Assembly (NCBI GenBank): GCA_002364755.1
Contig: DEZI01000017.1
Span: 100,685-164,684, forward strand
Reading direction: 5' to 3'
Length of the DNA stretch: 64,000 bases
Source: Stenotrophomonas maltophilia
GTDB taxonomy: Bacteria; Pseudomonadota; Gammaproteobacteria; Xanthomonadales; Xanthomonadaceae
A program made the position numbers and the translations under genes. Under the pieces are notes generated by a model that was not told the origin of the DNA, searched no databases, and saw only the letters and a list, made by a program, of their open reading frames with translations. Below are positions 56,834 to 64,000 of this stretch, piece by piece (the stretch's first letter is position 1; the number at the start of each line of letters is the position of its first letter).

Positions 56834-56848
56834 GCAAGCGGCGTGCCA
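56834..56848 (-). promoter_or_regulatory. Sigma-54 promoter of flgA
   Basis: Read on the minus strand: TGGCACG-CCGC-TTGC, a full match to the -24/-12 consensus TGGCAC-N5-TTGC. It ends 37 bases before the flgA start. Flagellar middle genes in this family are commonly RpoN-dependent with FleQ-type activators. Confidence 0.87.
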
Positions 56849-56868
56849 GAGGGAGGGATGCGTCCCGG

Positions 56869-56926
56869 GTAGGGTCGACCAACGGTCGACCCTACCAATC
56901 AGGCAGTCGACCAACGGTCGACTCTA
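56869..56926. repeat. Pair of SMAG-type repeats (TCGACC subfamily)
   Basis: GTAGGGTCGACC then AACGGTCGACCCTAC at 56869-56895, and AGTCGACCAACGGTCGACTC then TAC at 56905-56926. Each can form a hairpin around AA. They lie between the divergent flgA and cheV promoters, 17 bases before the cheV sigma-28 sequence. Confidence 0.82.
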
Positions 56927-56942
56927 CCGATGCAGATACGCC

Positions 56943-56970
56943 TCAAGTTTGGCCGCCCCCACGCCGATAC
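56943..56970 (+). promoter_or_regulatory. Sigma-28 (FliA) promoter of cheV
   Basis: TCAAGTTT (56943-56950), 12 bases, then GCCGATAC (56963-56970). Consensus is TAAAGTTT-N11-GCCGATAA. It ends 7 bases before ATG 56978, an unusually short leader, so transcription would start inside or very near the start codon region. Confidence 0.65.
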
Positions 56971-56977
56971 AGCAGCC

Positions 56978-57922
56978 ATGTCCCATGACCTGCTCAACCG
57001 GATCGACCAGCGGACCCGACTGGCCGGCCACAATCGCCTGGCGCTGCTGCTGTTCCGTCTCGGCGGACGTCAGCTTTTTGGCGTCAACGTCTTCAAGGTG
57101 CAGGAAGTCCTGCGCCGCCCGGAGCTGTTCCAGGTGCCCGGCCTGCCCGGCCAGTTCGCCGGCGTGGCCGACGTGCGGGGCCGCTCGGTGCCGGTACTGG
57201 ACCTGGGCCTGGCCATCGGCCACCCCGAGCGTGAGCCGGACGCGGACACCGCCCCCGGCTACCTGGTGGTGACCGAGTTCAACCGCTCGATCCAGGGCTT
57301 CCTGGTGAGCGGGGTCGAGCGCATCGTCAACATCGCGGTGGAGGACATCCACCCGCCGCCGGAGCTGGGCGCCGAATCGAGCTACCTGACCGCGGTGACC
57401 CGCTTCCAGGGCGAGCTGATCCAGGTGATCGACGTGGAAAGCGTGCTGGCCGACATCGCCCAGATCCGTGGCGAAGCCGTGCTGGACCCGACCATGGCCA
57501 TGCCGGCCGACGCCCCGCAGCTGCAGGTGCTGGTGGTGGACGACTCGCGCGTGGCCCGCCAGCAGATCCGCAGCGTGCTGGACCAGCTGGGGGTGGGCGC
57601 CACCCTGCTCTCCGATGGCAAGCAGGCGTTGGACCACCTGCTGCAGATCCACGCTTCGGGCGAAAACCCGGCCGACCGCTACGCCATGGTGATCTCGGAC
57701 ATCGAGATGCCGGCCATGGACGGGTATACGCTGACGACGGAAATCCGGCGCCACGCCGGCCTGTCCGGGCTGTATGTGCTGCTGCACACCTCCCTGTCCG
57801 GCGTATTCAACAATGCGATGGTGGAGCGCGTGGGCGCCAACGCCTTCGTGGCCAAGTACTCGCCGCATGAGCTGGCCGACTTCGTGCTGGACCGCCTGCG
57901 CAAGGTGGCAATGGCGGCGTAA
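56978..57922 (+). CDS. cheV: Chemotaxis coupling protein CheV
   Basis: The 314-aa protein joins a CheW-like domain (residues about 20-165; LFRLGGRQLFGVNVFKVQEV, VPGLPGQFAGVADVRGRSVP) to a response receiver (about 185-310; LQVLVVDDSRVARQQIRSVL, phosphoacceptor Asp in VISDIEMPAMDGYTLT about 244 and the Lys in NAFVAKYSPHELAD). CheV couples receptors to CheA and can act as a phosphate sink or adaptor. ATG 56978 was chosen because the sigma-28 promoter lies upstream of it. It is divergent from flgA and in front of flgB, which has its own sigma-54 promoter. Confidence 0.93.
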   Translation: MSHDLLNRIDQRTRLAGHNRLALLLFRLGGRQLFGVNVFKVQEVLRRPELFQVPGLPGQFAGVADVRGRSVPVLDLGLAIGHPEREPDADTAPGYLVVTEFNRSIQGFLVSGVERIVNIAVEDIHPPPELGAESSYLTAVTRFQGELIQVIDVESVLADIAQIRGEAVLDPTMAMPADAPQLQVLVVDDSRVARQQIRSVLDQLGVGATLLSDGKQALDHLLQIHASGENPADRYAMVISDIEMPAMDGYTLTTEIRRHAGLSGLYVLLHTSLSGVFNNAMVERVGANAFVAKYSPHELADFVLDRLRKVAMAA

Positions 57923-57942
57923 GGCCGCCCCACGCGCACCCC

Positions 57943-58005
57943 CGCCGGGCGCGGCGCTACTGCGATCTCCCGCACCCCAGAGGTAGCGCCGGGCCATGCC
58001 CGGCG
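57943..58005. repeat. Two SMAG-type repeats, one decayed
   Basis: CGCCGGGCGCGGCGCTAC at 57943-57960 lacks the central ATG of the usual palindrome; GTAGCGCCGGGCCATGCCCG and so on at 57983-58005 is intact. They lie between cheV and flgB. Confidence 0.8.
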
Positions 58006-58018
58006 GCCCACACGCCTT

Positions 58019-58033
58019 TGGCACACCCCTTGC
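58019..58033 (+). promoter_or_regulatory. Sigma-54 promoter of the flgB operon
   Basis: TGGCACA-CCCC-TTGC, matching the -24/-12 consensus except for the last base of the -24 block. It ends 34 bases before the flgB GTG. Confidence 0.85.
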
Positions 58034-58067
58034 AGCTTCCCGGGCATCGTTCCCGTGGGAGTGCACC

Positions 58068-58463
58068 GTGCGCAACCTGATTACCGATTACCTGGGCGTG
58101 CATGCCCAGGCCATGCCGTTGCGCGAACAGCGGATGAAGCTGATCGCCAGCAACCTCGGCAATGCCGACACTCCCGGCTACAAGGCCCAGGACCTGGACT
58201 TCGACGCCGCCCTGCGCAATGCCCAGGGGCTGGACGCCAACGGCCTGATGACCACCACGAACGAGCAGCACTACCAGATCAGTAGTGGCCTGAACCCGTT
58301 CCAGGTGGCCCGCGAGGGCGTGCAGCCCAGCCTGGACGGCAACACCGTCGACCCCGATGCCGAGCGTGCTGCCTATGGCCGCGCCGCGCTGGAATACCGT
58401 GCCTCGCTCAGCTTCGTCGAGAGCAAGGTCCGTTCCATGCTCACCGCGATCACGGGGCAGTAA
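58068..58463 (+). CDS. flgB: Flagellar basal body rod protein FlgB
   Basis: The 131-aa protein starts with GTG 58068, preceded by GGGAG. It carries the rod-family N-terminal motif (RMKLIASNLGNADTPGYKAQ, residues about 24-43) and the C-terminal YRASLSFVESKVRSMLTAIT typical of FlgB. FlgB forms the proximal rod near the MS ring. It opens the flgBCDEFGHI cluster and has a sigma-54 promoter upstream. Gene order matches that of Xanthomonas and other gammaproteobacteria. Confidence 0.94.
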   Translation: MRNLITDYLGVHAQAMPLREQRMKLIASNLGNADTPGYKAQDLDFDAALRNAQGLDANGLMTTTNEQHYQISSGLNPFQVAREGVQPSLDGNTVDPDAERAAYGRAALEYRASLSFVESKVRSMLTAITGQ

Positions 58464-58466
58464 GCC

Positions 58467-58874
58467 ATGAGCAACCTGCCGATCTTCGATATCGCCGGCT
58501 CCGCACTGCAGGCGCAGTCGGTGCGCATGAGCACCATCGCCTCCAACCTTTCCAACGCCGACAGCATCGCCGGCTCGGCCGACGCGGTCTACAAGCCGCT
58601 GGAGCCGATCTTCCAGGCCGTGACCAGCAAGACCGATCCGAACATCACCTCGGTGCAGGTCAAGGAAATCACCCAGAGCGATGCGGCGCCGATCAAGCGA
58701 TACGAGCCCGGCCATCCACTGGCCGATGCCGATGGCTACATCTACCAGCCCGACGTCGATCCGGTGGCGCAGATGGTCAACCTGATCTCGACCTCGCGCA
58801 ATTACCAGGCGGGCGTGGAGATGTTGACCACCGCCAAGGAACTGGCCCTGGCCACCCTGACCATGGGCCGCTGA
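58467..58874 (+). CDS. flgC: Flagellar basal body rod protein FlgC
   Basis: The 135-aa rod protein has SALQAQSVRMSTIASNLSNA (residues about 10-29; the rod N-terminal motif) and the C-terminal motif MVNLISTSRNYQAGVEMLTT then AKELALATLTMGR. FlgC builds the proximal rod with FlgB, FlgF and FliE. It begins 3 bases after flgB and is followed by flgD after 23 bases. Confidence 0.95.
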   Translation: MSNLPIFDIAGSALQAQSVRMSTIASNLSNADSIAGSADAVYKPLEPIFQAVTSKTDPNITSVQVKEITQSDAAPIKRYEPGHPLADADGYIYQPDVDPVAQMVNLISTSRNYQAGVEMLTTAKELALATLTMGR

Positions 58875-58897
58875 GGCGCGCCCGCGAGGACCACCGC

Positions 58898-59578
58898 ATG
58901 ACCACCGTCGCCACCCAGAGCAACCAGGACGTCTACGCCGCACTCGGCCTGAACGCCCCCAACAGCAACAGCACCAAGAAGAAGAACACGCTCGACCAGG
59001 CCGACTTCCTGCGCCTGATGACCGAGCAGCTGCAGCACCAGGATCCGCTGAAGCCGATGGACAACACGCAGATGGTCGCGCAGATGGCGCAGATGTCCAC
59101 CGTGCAGGGCATCACCGACCTCAACACCTCGGTGAAGGGCTTCCAGGAATCGATGGCCAGCGACCAGGTACTGCGTGGCGCGGCACTGGTCGGCCATGAA
59201 GTGCTGGTGCCGTCTGAGAAGCTGGTACTCGAAGCGGAAGGTGATGTCAGCGGCACCGTCGCTGCACCGGCCGCTGGCATCGTCACCGTCGATGTCACCG
59301 ATGCCAACGGGAGCAAGGTCACCTCGATCAGTGTCGAGGCCAGCGCCGCCGGTGAGGTCGCGTTCAAGTGGGACGGCAAGGACGCCAATGGCAAGCGCAT
59401 GGAACCGGGCAAGTACTCCATCGTCGCCAACCACGTCGACACCGCGGGCACCAGCACCAAGCTCTCCACGTACGTGCAGGCACCAGTGGAAAGCGTGACC
59501 GTTGGTTCCGATGGCCTTTACCTGAACCTCAAGGGCCTGGGCACGGCCCCGATCGATTACGTGCTCCGCGTCAGCTGA
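58898..59578 (+). CDS. flgD: Flagellar hook assembly protein FlgD
   Basis: The 226-aa protein has the FlgD N-terminal motif TLDQADFLRLMTEQLQHQDP then LKPMDNTQMVAQMAQMSTV (residues about 30-70), followed by a linker and a C-terminal Tudor/fibronectin-like domain (about 115-225; LVLEAEGDVSGTVAAPAAGI, FKWDGKDANGKRMEPGKYSI). FlgD caps the growing hook and guides FlgE polymerisation. The first about 25 residues are polar and Asn/Thr/Ser rich, as usual for an export signal. Length and layout are typical. Confidence 0.94.
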   Translation: MTTVATQSNQDVYAALGLNAPNSNSTKKKNTLDQADFLRLMTEQLQHQDPLKPMDNTQMVAQMAQMSTVQGITDLNTSVKGFQESMASDQVLRGAALVGHEVLVPSEKLVLEAEGDVSGTVAAPAAGIVTVDVTDANGSKVTSISVEASAAGEVAFKWDGKDANGKRMEPGKYSIVANHVDTAGTSTKLSTYVQAPVESVTVGSDGLYLNLKGLGTAPIDYVLRVS

Positions 59579-59610
59579 GCCGCACCCCCGCATCTACCAG
59601 GAGCAATCCC

Positions 59611-60834
59611 ATGGGTTTCAACGTCTCGCTGTCCGGCATCAACGCCGCCAATACCGACCTCAGCGTCACCGCCAACAACGTTGCCAACGTCAACACGGTC
59701 GGCTTCAAGCAGTCGCGCGCTGAATTCGCCGACCTGTTCGCCGCCACCAGCTACGGCCTGTCCAACAACCAGACCGGCTCGGGCGCGCGCGTCACCAACG
59801 TCGCCCAGCAGTTCATCCAGGGCAACAACGACCAGACCGGCCGCAGCCTGGACATGGCCATTTCCGGTGAGGGCTTCTTCACCATGAACATGAACGGCGC
59901 ACGCGTCTATTCGCGCGCCGGCAACTTCCAGACCGACTCGGCCGGCTACGTGGTCAACCCGCAGGGCGCACGCCTGCAGGTCTTCGCACCCAATGCGGAT
60001 GGCACCAGCTTCGACGCCGGCCGCCTGGTCGACCTGCAGCTGCTGACCACCGACAGCCCGCCCAAGCAGACCAGCGAAGTGAAGGTGGGCTTCACCCTGC
60101 CCGCCAACGCCAAGCAGCCCACGGTCGCCGATTTCGATCCGACCGATTCCAACAGCTACAACCAGTCCAGCGGTGGCATCACCGTCTATGACTCGCTGGG
60201 CGTGAGCCACATCCAGGTGTCCTACTTCGTCAAGGACGCCGCGACCAACGGCTGGACCGTGCACAACTACGTCGATGGCGAACCGGCCGGTACTCCGACC
60301 GCGATCGCGTTCGACAACAGCGGCAAGCTCACCACCCCGGCCGATGCCAAGATCAGCCTCGGCACGTTCACCCCCACCACGGGTGCGGGCGAACTGAACA
60401 TGACGCTGGATATCAGCGGTTCGACCCAGTACGGCGAGAAGTTCGCCCTGCGCAACACCCAGCAGGACGGCTATGCGGCCGGCAAGCTCAACGAGATCAC
60501 CGTCTCCGACAGCGGCGTGGTGTATGCACGCTATTCCAACGGTGATGACAAGCCGCTGGGCCAGGTCGCCCTGACCAGCTTCAACAACACCCAGGGCCTG
60601 GCGCAGAAGGGCAACAACCTGTGGGTGGAAACCTTCGAGTCGGGGACCCCCCGGACCGCCGCGCCTGACAGCTCCAACCTCGGCAAGATCCAGGCCGGCG
60701 CGCTGGAAGCATCGACCGTGGACCTGACCGAGCAGCTGGTGAACATGATCACCGCGCAGCGCAACTTCCAGGCCAACGCGCAGATGATCACCACGCAGGA
60801 CCAGATCACCCAGACCGTCATCAACATCCGTTGA
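59611..60834 (+). CDS. flgE: Flagellar hook protein FlgE
   Basis: The 407-aa protein starts at ATG 59611 (AGGAGC upstream). The N-terminal hook motif GINAANTDLSVTANNVANVN then TVGFKQSRAEF (residues about 9-40) and the C-terminal LTEQLVNMITAQRNFQANAQ motif (about 370-390) are the assembly segments shared by axial proteins. A variable surface domain lies between (about 150-330). FlgE polymerises to form the curved hook joint. The frame is open far upstream of ATG 59611 but over the flgD region, so this start was chosen. Confidence 0.95.
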   Translation: MGFNVSLSGINAANTDLSVTANNVANVNTVGFKQSRAEFADLFAATSYGLSNNQTGSGARVTNVAQQFIQGNNDQTGRSLDMAISGEGFFTMNMNGARVYSRAGNFQTDSAGYVVNPQGARLQVFAPNADGTSFDAGRLVDLQLLTTDSPPKQTSEVKVGFTLPANAKQPTVADFDPTDSNSYNQSSGGITVYDSLGVSHIQVSYFVKDAATNGWTVHNYVDGEPAGTPTAIAFDNSGKLTTPADAKISLGTFTPTTGAGELNMTLDISGSTQYGEKFALRNTQQDGYAAGKLNEITVSDSGVVYARYSNGDDKPLGQVALTSFNNTQGLAQKGNNLWVETFESGTPRTAAPDSSNLGKIQAGALEASTVDLTEQLVNMITAQRNFQANAQMITTQDQITQTVINIR

Positions 60835-60866
60835 TGACCTGCTGAACCTGTCACGGAACGCCCCCC

Positions 60867-61616
60867 ATGGATAAAGCCCTTTACGTTGCGATGACCGGCG
60901 CCCGCGCCTCCCTGCAGGCGCAGGGAACGCTCAGCCACAACCTCGCCAACTCGGACACCCCCGGCTTCAAGGAAGCGCTGGCCAACACCGAAGCCTTCCC
61001 GATCCGTGGCCAGGGCTTTGCCTCGCGGGTGGATGCGCTGCACGTCGACGCCGGCTTCAACCGCACCGCCGGCGCGCAGCACATCACCGGCAAGCCGCTG
61101 GACCTGTCGCTGCAGACCGGCACCTGGCTGGCCGTGCAGGCCACCGACGGCAGCGAGGCCTACACCCGTGGCGCCGCGCTGTCGGTCACCCCGAACGGCC
61201 AGCTGGTGACCTCCAGCGGACGTCCGGTGCTGGATGACAACAACAACCCCATCGCCATTCCGCCCTACCAGGCGATGGAAGTGGGCAACGACGGCACGAT
61301 CTCGATCATCCCCCAGGGCGAAGGCCCGCAGACGATGGCGATGATCGGCCGCATCAAGATCGTGCAGGCCGCCGACGAACGCCTGGAGCGTCGCCTTGAC
61401 GGCCTGTTCGCCAACACCGATCCGCAGCAGCCGTTCGTCCAGGCACAGGGCCCGACGGTGCACAGCGGCCAGCTGGAAGGCAGCAACGTCGATGCCGCCG
61501 GCGCACTGGTGCAGATGATCCAGCTGCAGCGCCAGTACGAAATGCAGGTGCAGGTGATCAAGCACGGTGACGAGAACGCGCGAAGCGCCAACAGTCTGCT
61601 GCGCTTGGGCGGCTGA
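60867..61616 (+). CDS. flgF: Flagellar basal body rod protein FlgF
   Basis: The 249-aa protein has the N-terminal axial motif ASLQAQGTLSHNLANSDTPG then FKEAL (residues about 15-40) and the C-terminal QLEGSNVDAAGALVQMIQLQ motif (about 198-217), ending RSANSLLRLGG. FlgF belongs to the proximal rod. It lies 32 bases after flgE with no terminator, in the same transcript, although a new sigma-54 promoter appears after it. Confidence 0.94.
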   Translation: MDKALYVAMTGARASLQAQGTLSHNLANSDTPGFKEALANTEAFPIRGQGFASRVDALHVDAGFNRTAGAQHITGKPLDLSLQTGTWLAVQATDGSEAYTRGAALSVTPNGQLVTSSGRPVLDDNNNPIAIPPYQAMEVGNDGTISIIPQGEGPQTMAMIGRIKIVQAADERLERRLDGLFANTDPQQPFVQAQGPTVHSGQLEGSNVDAAGALVQMIQLQRQYEMQVQVIKHGDENARSANSLLRLGG

Positions 61617-61646
61617 CGGAATTCCGGCACCGGCACGCGCCGTTGC

Positions 61647-61661
61647 TGGCACGCCGCTTGC
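61647..61661 (+). promoter_or_regulatory. Sigma-54 promoter upstream of flgG
   Basis: TGGCACG-CCGC-TTGC lies in the flgF-flgG gap, identical over 15 bases to the flgA site. It ends 58 bases before the flgG start and would allow separate expression of flgG, flgH and flgI inside the long rod operon. Confidence 0.87.
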
Positions 61662-61719
61662 ACTGCTTTACACAAGGGCCGCACAGCGCGGCCGGCTTCA
61701 CCCAGACAGGACTTCGAAG

Positions 61720-62505
61720 ATGAACCAGGCACTGTGGATCGCGAAAACCGGACTGGATGCGCAGCAGATGCGCATGTCGGTGGTTTCCAACAACCTCGCC
61801 AACACCAACACCACCGGCTTCAAGCAGGACCGCGCCAGTTTCGAGGACCTGTTGTACCAGCAGGTGCGCCAGCCTGGCGGCGCATCATCGGCGCAGACGC
61901 AGCTGCCGACCGGCCTGCAGATCGGTACGGGCGTGCGCGTGGTGGCCACCGCCAAGAACTTCGAACAGGGCAGCCAGCAGCAGACGGGCCGCGCCTTGGA
62001 CGTGATGGTCAACGGCCGCGGCTTCTTCGAAGTGCAGATGGCCGATGGCAGCTCCGCTTACACGCGTGATGGCTCGTTCAAGATCAACCAGGACGGCGAG
62101 CTGGTCACCAACAGCGGTTACCCGGTACAGCCGGGCATCCAGATTCCGGAAGGCGCGCAGTCGCTGACCATCGGCAGCGACGGCACCATCAGCGTGAAGA
62201 TGGCCGACAACGCGGCCAACGTGGAAATCGGCGCACTGACGCTGACCGACTTCGTCAACCCGGCGGGCCTGCAGGCCCGCGGCGAAAACCTGTTCCTCGA
62301 AACCACCGCATCGGGCCCGGCCCAGAACGGCAACCCCGGCCTGAACGGCCTGGGCAATGTGGTGCAGGGCGCACTGGAAGGCAGCAACGTCAACGTGGTG
62401 GAAGAGCTGGTCTCGATGATTGAAACCCAGCGCGCCTACGAAATGAACGCCAAGGCCATTTCCACCACCGACGCGATGCTCGGCTACCTGAACCAGAACG
62501 TCTGA
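61720..62505 (+). CDS. flgG: Flagellar distal rod protein FlgG
   Basis: The 261-aa protein starts at ATG 61720. It has the axial motif AQQMRMSVVSNNLANTNTTG then FKQDRASFED (residues about 14-43) and the C-terminal EELVSMIETQRAYEMNAKAI (about 225-245). FlgG forms the distal rod, the drive shaft between the rod and hook. The FlgG-type NTTGFKQ signature distinguishes it from FlgF. An internal sigma-54 promoter precedes it. Confidence 0.96.
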   Translation: MNQALWIAKTGLDAQQMRMSVVSNNLANTNTTGFKQDRASFEDLLYQQVRQPGGASSAQTQLPTGLQIGTGVRVVATAKNFEQGSQQQTGRALDVMVNGRGFFEVQMADGSSAYTRDGSFKINQDGELVTNSGYPVQPGIQIPEGAQSLTIGSDGTISVKMADNAANVEIGALTLTDFVNPAGLQARGENLFLETTASGPAQNGNPGLNGLGNVVQGALEGSNVNVVEELVSMIETQRAYEMNAKAISTTDAMLGYLNQNV

Positions 62506-62518
62506 CCGACGCAAACGG

Positions 62519-63220
62519 ATGATCGCCATGTCGCCCCTTTTCAAACCTGCCCGCATCGCCCTGCCCTGCGCCGTGGCCGCCCTGCTTGGCGGCTGCGTGA
62601 TCGCCGGCGACGTACGGCCCTATCCGGCGATGGCGCCGATCCAGCCGATCATGCCGCCGCAGGCCGCGCCGACCGCCGGTGCGATCTACGCCGCCGGCCC
62701 CACGCTGCAGCTGTATTCGGACCGTCGCGCCCGCGATGTCGGCGACCTGCTGACCATCACCCTGCTGGAAAACACCACCGCCACCACCAGCGCCAACACC
62801 GCGACCAACAAGGAATCGAACCTGAGCATCGGCACGCCGTCGATTTTCGGTGCACCGGTCACCCTCGGCGGCAAGGACATCCTCAGCGCCACCGCCAGTG
62901 GCAAGCGTGACTTCACTGGCAAAGGCAACAGCGCGCAGAGCAACCGCCTGCAGGGCAGCGTGACGGTGACCGTGGTGCAGCGCCTGCCCAACGGCAACCT
63001 GGTGGTGCAGGGACAGAAGAACCTGCGGCTGAACCAGGGCGATGAGCTGGTACAGGTGCAGGGCATCGTGCGCCCGGCCGACATCGCGCAGGACAACAGC
63101 ATTCCCTCCAGCCGCGTCGCCGACGCCCGCATCGTCTACGGCGGCCGCGGCCCGGTCGCGCAATCCAACGCGATGGGCTGGCTGAGCCGCTTCTTCAACT
63201 CCGGCCTGACGCCGTTCTGA
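62519..63220 (+). CDS. flgH: Flagellar L-ring lipoprotein FlgH
   Basis: The 233-aa precursor has a lipoprotein signal with lipobox LLGGC (Cys about 24; AVAALLGGCVIAG) and the FlgH domain (about 60-230): LQLYSDRRARDVGDLLTITL then LENTTA, and QGSVTVTVVQRLPNGNLVVQ. FlgH assembles into the outer-membrane L-ring that bushes the rod. ATG 62519 was taken; ATG 62528 is also possible. It is followed by flgI after 2 bases. Confidence 0.95.
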   Translation: MIAMSPLFKPARIALPCAVAALLGGCVIAGDVRPYPAMAPIQPIMPPQAAPTAGAIYAAGPTLQLYSDRRARDVGDLLTITLLENTTATTSANTATNKESNLSIGTPSIFGAPVTLGGKDILSATASGKRDFTGKGNSAQSNRLQGSVTVTVVQRLPNGNLVVQGQKNLRLNQGDELVQVQGIVRPADIAQDNSIPSSRVADARIVYGGRGPVAQSNAMGWLSRFFNSGLTPF

Positions 63221-63222
63221 GC

Positions 63223-64000
63223 ATGGCCATGAACTCTCTCTTCTCTTCCGCCTGGCAGCGTCGCCTCGCCGCGTGCGTCGGCGTATTGGTCCTGGCAGTG
63301 GCCGTGGCGGCACCGGCCAGCGCCGAACGCATCAAGGACCTGGCCCAGGTCGGAGGCGTGCGTGGCAATGCCTTGGTGGGCTACGGCCTGGTGGTCGGCC
63401 TGGATGGCAGCGGTGACCGCACCAGCCAGGCGCCCTTCACCGTGCAGAGCCTGAAGAACCTTCTGGGCGAGCTGGGCGTGAACGTGCCGGCCAACGTCAA
63501 CCCGCAGCTGAAGAACGTGGCCGCCGTGGCGATCCACGCCGAGCTGCCGGCCTTCGCCAAGCCGGGCCAGCCGATCGACATCACCGTGTCTTCCATCGGC
63601 AATGCGGTATCGCTGCGCGGCGGCTCGCTGCTGATGGCCCCGCTGCGCGGCGCCGACGGGCAGATCTATGCGATCGCCCAAGGCAACCTGATCGTCGGTG
63701 GGTTCGGCGCACAGGGCAAGGATGGTTCGCGCGTCTCGGTGAACGTGCCCAGCGTCGGCCGCATTCCCAATGGCGCGACCGTCGAGCGTGCCCTGCCCGA
63801 TCCGCTGGCCAACGGCGGCGACATCACGCTGAACCTGCACAACGGCGATTTCACCACCGTCTCGCGCATGGTGGCCGCACTCAACAACGCCTTCGGCGAA
63901 GGCGCTGCGCGTGCCGTCGATGGCGTGACCGTGGCTGTGGCCGCACCGACCGATCCGGGCGCACGCATCGGCCTGCTGGCCCGCATCGAGAACCTGGAAC
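63223..64000 (+). CDS. flgI: Flagellar P-ring protein FlgI (cut by window end)
   Basis: The frame is open from ATG 63223 to the window edge (259 codons; the full protein is about 370 aa). A signal peptide (about 1-34, VAAPASAER) is followed by the FlgI motifs RIKDLAQVGGVRGNALVGYG then LVVGLDGSGDRT (about 35-70), SLRGGSLLMAPLRGADGQIY (about 127-146) and IVGGFGAQGKDGSRVSVNVP. FlgI forms the peptidoglycan-level P ring, with FlgA as its chaperone. ATG 63229 is an alternative start. The rest of the gene lies beyond the window. Confidence 0.95.
   Translation, partial: MAMNSLFSSAWQRRLAACVGVLVLAVAVAAPASAERIKDLAQVGGVRGNALVGYGLVVGLDGSGDRTSQAPFTVQSLKNLLGELGVNVPANVNPQLKNVAAVAIHAELPAFAKPGQPIDITVSSIGNAVSLRGGSLLMAPLRGADGQIYAIAQGNLIVGGFGAQGKDGSRVSVNVPSVGRIPNGATVERALPDPLANGGDITLNLHNGDFTTVSRMVAALNNAFGEGAARAVDGVTVAVAAPTDPGARIGLLARIENLE

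Overview
The window looks like chromosomal DNA of a Stenotrophomonas maltophilia-complex strain (Xanthomonadaceae). The evidence is high GC, many GTAG-type palindromic repeats of the kind described as SMAG elements in that species, and gene content typical of the family. No tRNA, rRNA, CRISPR array or transposase was seen.

Left part (1-11.1 kb). After about 3 kb of poorly characterised accessory genes lies a complete-looking Xer-dependent filamentous (inovirus) prophage of about 7.5 kb. It sits between two copies of a 17-base repeat, ATTTCGCATAATGTATA. The right copy continues into a dif-like XerC/XerD site, so the phage occupies the chromosome dimer-resolution site and the window spans the replication terminus region. 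Gene order is repressor(-), two small genes, Rep (gII), ssDNA-binding protein (gV), small minor coat protein, major coat (gVIII), terminator, a 20-codon gene, adsorption protein (gIII), gVI, Zot/gI, TraX, then two leftward genes. There is no integrase and no gIV secretin. The left attachment repeat lies inside the 3' end of the repressor gene. Integration swaps the repressor's last residues: the integrated form ends ...NSMTKRM, while the circular phage would encode a 36-residue tail ending ...KDELAA. This layout matches the logic of integration-dependent immunity and is the most interesting observation here.

Middle part (11.1-44.3 kb). It holds a BvgS/EvgS-like phosphorelay with its response regulator, SapC, and an EF-G paralogue behind a leader peptide and terminator. 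An iron/haem operon follows (esterase, YncE-like propeller, HmuTUV) with a Fur-box-like site. Next come a housekeeping block (rarA, lolA, a transglutaminase-like protein, ftsK, trxB), an accessory amidase, and a cluster of protein-turnover and translation genes (FemAB-like acetyltransferase, aat, infA, clpA, clpS). It ends with a NUDIX gene, mnmA and hflD.

Right part (44.3-64 kb). This is motility and cyclic-di-GMP signalling: a flagellar-class methyl-accepting protein with a near-perfect sigma-28 promoter, two GGDEF/EAL proteins and two histidine kinases. Then come flgN-flgM and flgA leftward, and cheV and flgBCDEFGHI rightward, with flgI cut by the window end. Sigma-54 type -24/-12 sequences precede flgA, flgB and flgG, and a sigma-28 type sequence precedes cheV. 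This fits a class-ordered flagellar hierarchy.
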